From positions 1-35,745 of the forward strand of contig JANQIR010000009.1 in NCBI GenBank assembly GCA_028282065.1: DNA of 35,745 nt, given 5' to 3'. The number at the start of each line of letters is the position of its first letter. Within the stretch, counting starts at the first letter, position 1. The notes beneath the pieces are model-generated. The model had not been told where the DNA came from. It did no database searches and saw nothing but the letters and a program-made list of their open reading frames with translations. The position numbers were made by a program, and so were the translations under genes. Shown one piece after another: positions 1-7,544 of this stretch. Source of the stretch: Aestuariivirgaceae bacterium (GTDB lineage Bacteria; Pseudomonadota; Alphaproteobacteria; Rhizobiales; Aestuariivirgaceae).

Positions 1-24
1 CCTGCGCGACCTCATGCCCGTCGC

Positions 25-432
25 CTACAAGGCCGGGCAGCGGGGGTCGCGCAGGGCCATGGTGGCAAACTCGGCATCGCCATCGGGTATGCCGATTACG
101 GCGTCCGGTCCGAAATCCAGCAGGAGTTCCCGGCAAAGGCCGCAGGGCGGGATCACCTCCAGGCGGCGGTTCACCGCAATGCAGAACACAATTCGCACAT
201 CGCGCTCCGCGGCTGCGGCCATACCGACGGCGACGGCCTCGGCGCAGATGGCCGCGCGGTCGAGCGTATTTTCAAGGTTCAAGGCCGTGTAGATCTTGCC
301 GGAGTGGCTGATGACCGCGGCAGTCACATGGTGGCGGCCGTCTTGCGCCCGCTCCTTGTTGAGGTGCCGGGCGGCAATCAGTGCCTCGGCCATCTGCACG
401 CGGCCGATGCCGCCGGGTTCCTGAAACGTCAC
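25..432 (-). CDS. Cytidine deaminase-family protein
   Basis: A 135-residue zinc-dependent deaminase of the cytidine deaminase fold, the size of a homotetrameric Cdd. The zinc ligands and catalytic Glu are visible as C63-A-E65 and P96-C97-G-L-C100, and the nucleoside-binding N-x-E pair is N52/E54. Family members hydrolyse the 4-amino group of cytidine or deoxycytidine in the cytoplasm. The usual aromatic residue after the E-N pair is absent (ENTLDR rather than ENASY/F), so the exact substrate is uncertain. The ATG overlaps the fdhD stop by 4 bp (ATGA), so it is the last gene of a coupled MOSC-fdhD-deaminase operon. That is an unusual place for a pyrimidine salvage gene. Fold call is firm; substrate is inferred. 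Confidence 0.82.
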   Translation of the reverse strand: MTFQEPGGIGRVQMAEALIAARHLNKERAQDGRHHVTAAVISHSGKIYTALNLENTLDRAAICAEAVAVGMAAAAERDVRIVFCIAVNRRLEVIPPCGLCRELLLDFGPDAVIGIPDGDAEFATMALRDPRCPAL

Positions 433-1337
433 GCGGCATCCTCCTCGGCGGACTTACGGCGGTGTTTGCGGTGTTCGTCGGGCACCTGGTCCGAATCGGC
501 ATCGAATACGATGCGCTGTGCGCCGGACAGCGCCAGAAAGCGCTTACCCCGGGCCCGCCCGATAAGGGTCAGACCAGCCTGGCGGGCAAGCTCCACGCCC
601 CAGGCGGTGAAACCGGAGCGCGACGCCAGGACGGGTATGCGCATTCCAACGCATTTCAGGACCATTTCAGAGGTCAGGCGGCCGGTTGTGTAGAAGATCT
701 TGTCATTCGGCTCGATATCGTTGAGGAACATCCAGCCGGCAATCTTGTCGACGGCGTTATGGCGGCCGACGTCTTCCAGATAGACCAGGGGTGTGTCGTG
801 GTGACACAGCACGCAGCCGTGAATTGCCCCGGCCTTGAGGTAAAGCGACGGCGCGGTATTGATCTTCTTCATCAGGGCATAGAGCCACGAGGTGCGGATT
901 TCAGCATCGGGCGACAATTCGATGCCTTCGATGGTGTCCATCAGGTCGCCGAACACCGTACCCTGCGCGCAGCCGGATGTACGCACTTTCTTCTTCAGTT
1001 TTTCCTCGTAGTCGGTTTCGCGGGCGGTGCGGACCACAACGATGTCCAGGTCTTCGTCGTGGTCGATGCCGGTGATCTCGTCGTCGCGCCGCAACATGCC
1101 CTGGTTGAGCAGGTAGCCGACAGCCAGCCAACCGGGATGATCGCCGATCGTCATGGCAGTGACGATCTCCTGGCCGTTCAGAAAGATGGTAAGTGGTCTT
1201 TCATGCACCACGTGTGACACGACAGCCTGGCCGTCCTGGTCAATGCCCTCCACCGCCTGCGACAGGCGGGCATCTTCGGGGTCGGGCAGGATCTCAAATT
1301 CTTCAAGCAGCGTGCGATTTGCCATGAGCGGGATCAT
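429..1337 (-). CDS. fdhD: FdhD-like sulfurtransferase, atypical cysteines
   Basis: A 302-residue FdhD family protein. FdhD proteins transfer sulfur from a cysteine desulfurase to the molybdenum cofactor of formate dehydrogenases and bind the bis-MGD nucleotide. The C-terminal hallmark E-D-V-G-R-H-N-A-V-D-K (residues 188-198) and the T-T-G-R-L-T-S-E-M segment (217-225) are clear. The usual C-x-x-C sulfur-relay loop is reduced to one cysteine, S-G-C123-A-Q-G-T, while a new C175-V-L-C178 pair lies just before the EDVGRHN block. The start at 1337 (ATG after AAAGAAC) is preferred over longer frames because it overlaps the end of the MOSC gene by only 35 bp; ATG 1325 is the alternative. No formate dehydrogenase gene lies in the window. 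Family assignment strong, client enzyme unknown. Confidence 0.88.
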   Translation of the reverse strand: MIPLMANRTLLEEFEILPDPEDARLSQAVEGIDQDGQAVVSHVVHERPLTIFLNGQEIVTAMTIGDHPGWLAVGYLLNQGMLRRDDEITGIDHDEDLDIVVVRTARETDYEEKLKKKVRTSGCAQGTVFGDLMDTIEGIELSPDAEIRTSWLYALMKKINTAPSLYLKAGAIHGCVLCHHDTPLVYLEDVGRHNAVDKIAGWMFLNDIEPNDKIFYTTGRLTSEMVLKCVGMRIPVLASRSGFTAWGVELARQAGLTLIGRARGKRFLALSGAQRIVFDADSDQVPDEHRKHRRKSAEEDAA

Positions 1338-1905
1338 AAGTTCTTTGCGGTGGCAGATGCAGCACGATTTCGTCTTGAAGGTTGACGGGGCCGGGGCACT
1401 CGACCCAGGCGACAAGGCCGCGTTTGTGCTGCGCGGCTGCGACGAATTTTGAGCCCCTGCCGGGATGGTGTTTGTCTATCACATCGCTGACATAACGGCA
1501 CGGCGCGTTTTCCAGATCGATGATCAGGCAGGCGCCGGACGGGAACATCAGCCGGGTGGCGGGCGGCAGCAGGGTGAGGTCCGGAATTCCCGACGTGACC
1601 AGATTGGCCCCGGCCCATTCGGGTTCGATTGACGGTACGTCCATTGCCCGGGCGATATCGTGGAGTTCTTCGACCGACAGGATCGACAGCTGCCGGGTGT
1701 TGGCGACTTCGGTGTCACGTTTGTACTGGGTAATCATGCGGCTGTCGGACGTCATCGTGCGGCTGGCGTGGCAATCGCCCTCTATGCCGTCGAATGTTAG
1801 CTCAATGCGATCCACGCGGTGTTTTTCCAGCCCGGTATCCCGGTCCGGATTCAGCAGCAGGGCTTGCACCGTGCCGGTAAACGCCGCTTTGGTCAAAATG
1901 GCCAC
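1303..1905 (-). CDS. MOSC domain-containing protein
   Basis: A 200-residue single-domain MOSC protein. MOSC domains are found at the C-terminus of molybdenum cofactor sulfurases and in YiiM/mARC-type proteins, where they bind Moco or carry sulfur. Visible family features are G-D-C-H (43-46), the conserved cysteine in N-A-P-C136-R, then K-R-G-L-V-A (161-166) and the closing L-x-D-E-I strand. The start is a GTG: GGAGG at 1914-1918 lies 8 nt upstream, an ideal spacing. It is the first gene of a coupled cluster, its 3' end overlapping fdhD. The shared Moco/sulfur theme suggests that it acts with FdhD in cofactor maturation, which is an inference from context. Confidence 0.85.
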   Translation of the reverse strand: MAILTKAAFTGTVQALLLNPDRDTGLEKHRVDRIELTFDGIEGDCHASRTMTSDSRMITQYKRDTEVANTRQLSILSVEELHDIARAMDVPSIEPEWAGANLVTSGIPDLTLLPPATRLMFPSGACLIIDLENAPCRYVSDVIDKHHPGRGSKFVAAAQHKRGLVAWVECPGPVNLQDEIVLHLPPQRTYDPAHGKSHAA

Positions 1906-1934
1906 CTAGAAAACCTCCACTGATGCGCATGTAG

Positions 1935-2972
1935 TCAATCGAGCGCCCGGTACCAAGTGTCACTCAACGTGTAGCCGTGCGGGAAGGGATCTTCCGGGTC
2001 AAGAACATAGTTGTGGTAGCCGGTTATCCAGGCGCGCCCGGCAATGGACGGCAGGATTGCCGTGCGGCCATCTGGCATGGTGGTTTCAGCCTCGATTCTG
2101 GCATCGAAACGCGTATCGATGACCGAGCGCGAGACGAGTTTGCCACCGACCTTCATTTCGCCCCTGGCGTACATCACCGCCAGTCTGGCGCAGGTGCCGG
2201 TGCCGCACGGGCTGCGATCAAGTTTGCCGGGTGAGATGACAACCGTGTTGCGGCCGGTCAGTTCGCCATCGATTTCGGTTACCGGACATATGAATTCCGT
2301 GAAGGCGATCTCCGTCAACGGCAGTTCGGGATGCGAGACGGAAAGCTGCTCGTTGGCGGCTTTTTTTATTTTCTCGCCGGTCTCGACCAGTTGCCTGGCC
2401 TCGGGCGCGCTGATTGCGAAGCCGAATTGGGTTGCATCGACGATCACGAAGAACGCACCGCCGTAGCCGACATCGACCTTCAGTCTGCCGAGGTCCGGGA
2501 CTTCAATCTCGGCATCCAGCACGGCGGCGAAGCACGGCACATTGGTGAGCGTGATCCGTTTCACCCTGCCGTCGGCGCAGGTCGCGGTGACCGGCACCAG
2601 GCCGCCGGGGGTCTCCAGCGTGAGGTGCGTTTCGGGCTCGCGCATTTGCAGCATACCGGTTTCAAGCAGGACGGTGGTGACACAGATGCAGTTGGAACCG
2701 GACATGTGCGGGTAGTCGGTGGGTTCCATGATGATGAAACCTGCATCGGCTTCCGGCGATTTGGCCGGCACGACCAGGTTTGTGTGGACGAATGCCCCGC
2801 CGCGCGGCTCGTAGATAAGGAACTTGCGGAAGTCGTCGTTGTTGTGTTCCAGCCATTGTTGCTGCTCGAACACGGTGTCGCCAGGTGGCGGCAGAACGCC
2901 ACCGGTGACGACGCGGCCGACTTCACCCTCGGCATGGGCACCGACGACGGTGATGACACGGTTTGCTTTCAT
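1935..2972 (-). CDS. Proline racemase superfamily (hydroxyproline epimerase/dehydratase-like)
   Basis: A 345-residue enzyme of the proline racemase/4-hydroxyproline epimerase/trans-3-hydroxyproline dehydratase superfamily, normal length. The second catalytic cysteine is present in D252-R-S-P-C256-G-T-G-T. The first catalytic motif, M-C-G-H-N in racemases, reads M90-S91-G-S93-N, so the first cysteine is Ser and the next His is also Ser. Ser/Cys pairs are known among hydroxyproline epimerases and dehydratases, so this is probably not a proline racemase in the strict sense. The reaction cannot be settled by sequence alone. GGAGG sits just ahead of the ATG. No hydroxyproline catabolic neighbours (DAO, DHDPS-like, aldehyde dehydrogenase, ABC transporter) are in the window. 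It lies 29 bp upstream of the MOSC gene and may be co-transcribed with it. Confidence 0.85.
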   Translation of the reverse strand: MKANRVITVVGAHAEGEVGRVVTGGVLPPPGDTVFEQQQWLEHNNDDFRKFLIYEPRGGAFVHTNLVVPAKSPEADAGFIIMEPTDYPHMSGSNCICVTTVLLETGMLQMREPETHLTLETPGGLVPVTATCADGRVKRITLTNVPCFAAVLDAEIEVPDLGRLKVDVGYGGAFFVIVDATQFGFAISAPEARQLVETGEKIKKAANEQLSVSHPELPLTEIAFTEFICPVTEIDGELTGRNTVVISPGKLDRSPCGTGTCARLAVMYARGEMKVGGKLVSRSVIDTRFDARIEAETTMPDGRTAILPSIAGRAWITGYHNYVLDPEDPFPHGYTLSDTWYRALD

Positions 2973-3291
2973 GAACCCTCCACACGCCCCTGCCGGGCAC
3001 CTTGCGGCAACGGGCCATGGCCAGTGATTTCAATCACCGGGCCCCAACTTAAGTCTGCGCTCATCAATACACGCGAAGACCGTACACTGGAAGCCACCGA
3101 GCGTGTTGTCTGGCGGGGAGAAGGTGAGACGTCGGTCACAGACGAAGGACGCTATGGCTGTAACGCATAAGCGATTGCGTGCCGGGGCCTATGGCTAAGG
3201 GCCGATCGTCCCGCGGGCCGCCAGCCATTGCAGGTGGACGCGTCGCGGTGCTACAGGTGCGGGTGATTTTCAACAGAAAGAAGCAGGTGCC
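2973..3291. other. 319-bp divergent intergenic region
   Basis: Gap between the proline racemase-like gene (leftward) and the SDR gene (rightward); it should hold promoters for both. No RNA gene or credible small ORF is seen. The only clear structure is the inverted repeat GTGATT-TC-AATCAC at 3024-3037. Confidence 0.6.
3024..3037. promoter_or_regulatory. Candidate operator, GTGATT-TC-AATCAC
   Basis: Perfect 6-bp inverted repeat with a 2-bp centre, 52 bp upstream of the start of the racemase-like gene. Its position suits a dimeric repressor or activator site, but no regulator gene is adjacent and a 6-bp arm can arise by chance. Confidence 0.25.
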
Positions 3292-4050
3292 ATGACCTCA
3301 ACGTCCAGGGTTGCCATTATTACCGGAGCCAGTGGTGGGATCGGACGGCAGGTGGCGATCACGTTCCTGCAGGCCGGATACAGGACGGCAATCGCCGGGC
3401 GGCGCAAAGCAGCCCTTGACGAAACGCTTGAACTTGCCGGATGCCCGGACGATCAGGGACTGGCGGTGGCCTGCGATGTGTCCGATGTGGCGGCGGTGGA
3501 TAGGTTGTTCGACCAGACCGTTGCCAAGTTTGGACGGCTCGATGTTCTGTTCAACAATGCCGGCACGAACACACCCGCCATGACACCTGACGAAATCACG
3601 CCGGAGCAGTGGCAAATGGTGGTGAACGTCAATTTGACCGGTGTGTTCCTGTGTACCCGCAGGGCCTTTGCAATCATGCGCAACCAGCAACCGATGGGCG
3701 GGCGGATTATCAATAACGGTTCGATTTCAGCGCATGTGCCCAGGCCCGGTTCGGCGCCTTACACGGCCACCAAGCATGCGGTTTCCGGTCTGACAAAGAC
3801 AACGGCGCTGGATGGCCGGCCATTTGACATAGCCTGCTGCCAGATCGATATCGGCAACGCAGCTACCGACATGACGGAACGCATGAGCACGGGTGTACCG
3901 CAGGCGGACGGATCCATGGCGGCCGAGCCCACCATGGATGCGCAGCATGTCGCCGATGCCGTGTTGCACATGGCGTCGCTCCCGTCCGATGTCGTGGTAC
4001 AGACCATGACAATCATGGCAGCGAAGATGCCCTTTGTCGGCCGGGGCTGA
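3292..4050 (+). CDS. Short-chain dehydrogenase/reductase (SDR)
   Basis: A 252-residue classical SDR. The Rossmann glycine motif T11-G-A-S-G-G-I-G18, the N88-N-A-G91 motif and the catalytic Ser (S144 or S146), Tyr157 and Lys161 (Y-x-x-x-K) are all in place, so it should be an active NAD(P)(H)-dependent oxidoreductase acting in the cytoplasm. The substrate cannot be told from sequence. The stop lies 16 bp ahead of the chosen start of the carbohydrate gene that follows on the same strand, so the two are probably co-transcribed. The Shine-Dalgarno is modest (GCAGGTG ahead of the ATG). Confidence 0.9.
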   Translation: MTSTSRVAIITGASGGIGRQVAITFLQAGYRTAIAGRRKAALDETLELAGCPDDQGLAVACDVSDVAAVDRLFDQTVAKFGRLDVLFNNAGTNTPAMTPDEITPEQWQMVVNVNLTGVFLCTRRAFAIMRNQQPMGGRIINNGSISAHVPRPGSAPYTATKHAVSGLTKTTALDGRPFDIACCQIDIGNAATDMTERMSTGVPQADGSMAAEPTMDAQHVADAVLHMASLPSDVVVQTMTIMAAKMPFVGRG

Positions 4051-4066
4051 TGGGAGTTTTGGACTT

Positions 4067-5437
4067 TTGAGCAAGACGCTTATCCTGCCTGCGGAGATGA
4101 TCTCGCGCGAGCTGGATGCCCGGCTGCTGCAGGGTGTCATCGCGCTCGATCGTGGCTGGGAGGTGATCACCGGATCCAAGGCGCTGATCAACCGGGCAAT
4201 CTGGAAGATGCCGCCGAGCGTCTATCTGTGCCAGACGCTGACCCACAAGCGGTTGACCATGCTGCGACTCCTGAAGCGGCTCGGTCATGTTAGTTTCGGC
4301 TGGGACGAGGAAGGCCTGGTCTATTTCGGCCGTGACGTCTATCTCATGCGCCGGGTCTCGAGTGAGACGCTGGAGATGTTATCGGGCCTCGTCGCCTGGG
4401 GCCGGCAGAGTGCCGAAGACCTGGCGGAGCGCTCGCGGGTTGTCGGGCTGGAGGCGCACCCCTTCGGGAACCCGCGCTTCGACCTGCTGCGGCCCGAGCT
4501 CGATGGGCTGCACGAGCCCGAGGTGCGTGCGATCCGCCAGACCTATGGCGATTTCATCCTGATAAACACAAACTATTCCAGCCTCAATCCGATCATCTCG
4601 ATGCACGATGCACCGGATCGCAGGATGTCCAAGCGCGATCAAGCCAATCCGGACTTGCCGAAACGGTTCGAAGGCATGCAGGCGCACCGCAAAAGAGTGA
4701 TGGACGGGTTTCTCGCGGTCCTCAAACCACTGGCCGAACGCTTCTCCCATATGACGATCGTCGTCAGGCCGCATCCCGGCGAGGAGATGCAGACCTGGGT
4801 CGATGCTGCCAGCGATGTGGCCAATCTCAAGGTGGTGCGGGAGGGTGGCTCCATTCCATGGCTCAAAGCCGCCAAAGCCATGGTGCATAACGGGTGCACC
4901 ACCGGCGCCGAAGCGGCGGTGGTCGGCCATACGCCCATTGCCTACTGCCCGGAAGTCCGGCTCGACCAGGAAGCTGTCCTGTGCAACGCGATCTCGCACA
5001 GGGCCGAAACGTTCGATTCCCTATGCGATGCTTTGAGTGCGGCAATTGCCGGCAAGCTGGAGATGGGCGCAGCACAAAGGGCGGTGTTCAATCAATATGT
5101 CTCGGGCGTCAGCGGGCCATTGGCAGCGCAACAGATCATGGATCTTTGCGAACGGCTGCATGATGGAATCGGCTCGCAACGAGCATCGGTTGTGCAGCGC
5201 AATGCGGTCAGGATCTATGCGGCGGGCCGGCATGCCTACAAGTCGATGCGGAAGGGGCATAGGACAGACCGCTATCTGAACAAGGTTTTCCCAGAGATCA
5301 GTTGCGAACACGTGGCCGAGCGCGCCAATTTGATGGCCGGTTCGCTGGGACTTCAGATTCGCGTCGACACAACGAAGATCGGACACAATATCTTCAAAAT
5401 GACGGCCGGGACAGCTAACAGAATTGACTCAATCTAA
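4067..5437 (+). CDS. Surface carbohydrate biosynthesis protein, GT-B-like
   Basis: A 456-residue protein resembling the 'surface carbohydrate biosynthesis protein' family, with a glycosyltransferase-B style C-terminal half. Visible motifs are V-R-P-H-P-G-E (233-239) and H-N-G-C-T-T-G-A-E-A (274-283) followed by a G-x-T-P-I-A strand, as in CDP-glycerol/polysialyl-type transferases that bind a nucleotide-linked donor. The N-terminal half (L-I-L-P-A-E-M...) also matches that family. A TTG at 4067 is preferred because GGGAG at 4052-4056 lies 10 nt upstream; an upstream TTG at 4034 would overlap the SDR gene and lacks a ribosome site. The last 80 or so residues are basic and may associate with the membrane. 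No polysaccharide cluster surrounds it. Donor and acceptor are unknown. Confidence 0.72.
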   Translation: MSKTLILPAEMISRELDARLLQGVIALDRGWEVITGSKALINRAIWKMPPSVYLCQTLTHKRLTMLRLLKRLGHVSFGWDEEGLVYFGRDVYLMRRVSSETLEMLSGLVAWGRQSAEDLAERSRVVGLEAHPFGNPRFDLLRPELDGLHEPEVRAIRQTYGDFILINTNYSSLNPIISMHDAPDRRMSKRDQANPDLPKRFEGMQAHRKRVMDGFLAVLKPLAERFSHMTIVVRPHPGEEMQTWVDAASDVANLKVVREGGSIPWLKAAKAMVHNGCTTGAEAAVVGHTPIAYCPEVRLDQEAVLCNAISHRAETFDSLCDALSAAIAGKLEMGAAQRAVFNQYVSGVSGPLAAQQIMDLCERLHDGIGSQRASVVQRNAVRIYAAGRHAYKSMRKGHRTDRYLNKVFPEISCEHVAERANLMAGSLGLQIRVDTTKIGHNIFKMTAGTANRIDSI

Positions 5438-5449
5438 CTGCAAAGCGCT

Positions 5450-6088
5450 CTAACGGCGCGCAAATTCCGGCTGGCCGAAATGCCGCACAGCAGTGTCGTT
5501 GCCCCGCCAGGCGACTTCGCGGAACTGATACAGGATGGCCGCAGTTGGCGCATAGATCTCATGACCGAGGACCAGAAGCCAGGCTGACATGACAGGCGGC
5601 CCTCCATCCGGTTGGCGGGTCAGGATGGGAATTTGCGGGCTGTCAAGTTCAGCCAGTGGAATGGTGAAAACCTGTTCCACTTCTTGCGGGTCCGGCGTCA
5701 GGCGCACCGGATCGCCTGCCCACATCACGACGGGTCTGATCCTGAAACCCGACTGGGTCGGATAGTCGTCGAGCACGCCAAGAACATCGCAGTTGTCGAG
5801 GCTTATTCCCAGTTCTTCTTGCAGTTCACGCAGCGCGGCTTCGATTTCCGTCTCGCCATCGTCGAGCCTGCCTCCGGGCAGGGCGTATTGGCCACTATGC
5901 CGCTTCATACGCTGTGGCCGGAGTGTCAGCAGGACGGCCGTATCGCCGCTGGCCGGTTCGCGCACCAGTACAACCGCCACCGCGGCACGGCGCAATTCCG
6001 GCTGGTTGAGGGTTTTCGGGCTATGGCGCGACAGATTTTCCGAAACCCGGCTGCGGATGGCAGGCGAATAGGCAAAGTCCTCTGGCAT
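5450..6088 (-). CDS. Nudix hydrolase, CoA pyrophosphatase-like (NudL type)
   Basis: A 212-residue Nudix hydrolase. The Nudix box G-x5-E-x7-R-E-L-x-E-E-L-G-I runs from G73 to I95 without substitution, so Mg-dependent cleavage of a nucleoside diphosphate-linked compound is expected. The preceding segment, L-T-L-R-P-Q-R-M-K-R-H-S-G-Q (55-67) leading into P-G-G, matches the signature of the CoA/acyl-CoA pyrophosphatase branch. It follows the HNH gene after 15 bp and is probably in the same transcript. It ends 12 bp from the convergent carbohydrate gene with no visible terminator between them. Confidence 0.87.
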   Translation of the reverse strand: MPEDFAYSPAIRSRVSENLSRHSPKTLNQPELRRAAVAVVLVREPASGDTAVLLTLRPQRMKRHSGQYALPGGRLDDGETEIEAALRELQEELGISLDNCDVLGVLDDYPTQSGFRIRPVVMWAGDPVRLTPDPQEVEQVFTIPLAELDSPQIPILTRQPDGGPPVMSAWLLVLGHEIYAPTAAILYQFREVAWRGNDTAVRHFGQPEFARR

Positions 6089-6103
6089 TGGTGGGTCCTG
6101 CCC

Positions 6104-6667
6104 CTAGGGGTCCAACTCCGCATCCCAGTAAAGATAGTCCTGCCAACTTTCGTGCAGGTAATTGGGCGGAAACCGCCGACCGTTGCGATGAAGCTGATGG
6201 ACTGTCGGGCGGTGCGGCATGTTGTGCGGCCACATGCCGGCATCCCTGGGCATCTTGCCGCCCTTGCGCAGGTTGCAGGGTGCGCAGGCGGTGACCACGT
6301 TGTCCCACGTCGTCTGCCCGCCCTTGGAGCGTGGGATGAGATGGTCGAAGGTCAGGTCTTCGCCGATGCCGCAATACTGACAGGAGAACTTGTCGCGCAA
6401 AAACAGATTGAACCGGGTGAAAGCCGGGTATTCGGCGGGTTTGACGAAATTCTTCAGCGACACGACACTTGGCAGGCGGAAGGAAAAGCTCGGACTTCTG
6501 ACTTCCTGGTCGTATTCGGAGACGATATTGACCCGCTCCAGAAAAACCGCCTTGACCGCATCCTGCCAGCACCAGAGCGAAAGGGGGTAATAGCTGAGTG
6601 GACGATAATCCGCGTTCAACACCAATGCCGGACAACTATCCGGGGAAACTGCCGCTACCTGCTCCAA
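6104..6667 (-). CDS. HNH endonuclease family protein
   Basis: A 187-residue HNH protein of the type widespread as a single chromosomal copy in alphaproteobacteria. Structural zinc cysteines are C96-Q-Y-C99 and C128-A-P-C131, and the beta-beta-alpha metal core is D108-H109-L-I-P-R-S-K-G-G followed by W121-D-N123 and N132. The N-terminal 85 residues (N-A-D-Y-R-P-L-S) are the conserved lead-in of this family. The cellular role is not established; DNA repair or restriction-like nicking are both possible. It heads a two-gene transcript with the Nudix hydrolase, and the 166 bp upstream should contain the promoter. Confidence 0.87.
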   Translation of the reverse strand: MEQVAAVSPDSCPALVLNADYRPLSYYPLSLWCWQDAVKAVFLERVNIVSEYDQEVRSPSFSFRLPSVVSLKNFVKPAEYPAFTRFNLFLRDKFSCQYCGIGEDLTFDHLIPRSKGGQTTWDNVVTACAPCNLRKGGKMPRDAGMWPHNMPHRPTVHQLHRNGRRFPPNYLHESWQDYLYWDAELDP

Positions 6668-6833
6668 TTGGACACCTTGCCTACTATGCGCGCACTCCTA
6701 TGCGGAACTGATTGAGACTCTTGACCGATTCGTATCAGTTCCACCCTTTCACACAAAACCTACTATATCTTGTGCAACAGCCGTGTGAAGGGGCATAGGC
6801 GCTTTGATCGCTACAATAGATAGCGGAATATTG

Positions 6834-7475
6834 TCAGGCGCGGTCTAATTTCACCTTTCGGTAGTGCGCCCAAAGCAGCCGTGCGGCAACCGCCCGCCAC
6901 GGTTGCCAATCTTGCGCCAGCTCTTCCATTTCCGTGCGATCAGGCCGCTGTGCGAGGTCAAACACAAGTTGCGCGGCGACCTGAAGCGCAAGGTCGCCCG
7001 ATGGCCAGACATTGCGCCGGCCAAGACAGGACAACAGATAGATGTCCGCTGTCCACGGGCCGATCCCCTTGATCGCCATCAATTCCTTGCGGGCCGGGGC
7101 ATCTTCCAATTGTGCCATCCGGTCCAGGTCGACGGAGCCGGCTCGCAGCGCTTCGGCCAATGCGCGGATGGTGCGGATCTTGGCGCCGGACTGTCCGCAG
7201 GCTCGATAGTCGTCATCGCCTGCCGCAAGCAGCACCAGTGGGTCGAACGGATGGAAACGCTTCTCGAACCGTCGCCAGATCGCCGCGGCAGCTGCAAGCG
7301 AGATCTGTTGTTCGGTGATGATGTACAGCAACGCCGCAAGACCGGCAGGTTGTCGCCGCAAGGGCGGCATGCCGGCCGCCGTGAAGGCGCGTTCGAAGCG
7401 TGGCTCCACCCGCAAGAGGTGCTCCATACCCTCGGCCACATCGTCGATGGTCTCTATGGTCCGGTGAGCCGTCAT
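6834..7475 (-). CDS. DNA-3-methyladenine glycosylase II (AlkA-like, HhH-GPD)
   Basis: A 213-residue HhH-GPD glycosylase that should remove alkylated purines at the start of base excision repair. The helix-hairpin-helix is at 132-150 with the core K136-G-I-G-P-W-T-A-D, and the catalytic aspartate is D161 in W-P-S-G-D161. There is no iron-sulfur cysteine cluster at the C-terminus, which argues against an Nth or MutY role. It lacks the N-terminal AlkA_N domain of the E. coli enzyme, as the short AlkA forms of alphaproteobacteria do. It is divergent from gluQ with about 70 bp between starts. Confidence 0.88.
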   Translation of the reverse strand: MTAHRTIETIDDVAEGMEHLLRVEPRFERAFTAAGMPPLRRQPAGLAALLYIITEQQISLAAAAAIWRRFEKRFHPFDPLVLLAAGDDDYRACGQSGAKIRTIRALAEALRAGSVDLDRMAQLEDAPARKELMAIKGIGPWTADIYLLSCLGRRNVWPSGDLALQVAAQLVFDLAQRPDRTEMEELAQDWQPWRAVAARLLWAHYRKVKLDRA

Positions 7476-7544
7476 CGTTCATCCTTGGACAACCGGGCTT
7501 TTCGCATTACCAACAAATCCACCCGATACAAAGCCCGGCTCGTC

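Noticed and set aside
6864-7544. Upstream extension of the gluQ frame through the alkA gene
   Set aside because: The family N-terminus begins exactly at ATG 7545, and the extension is antisense to an intact glycosylase.
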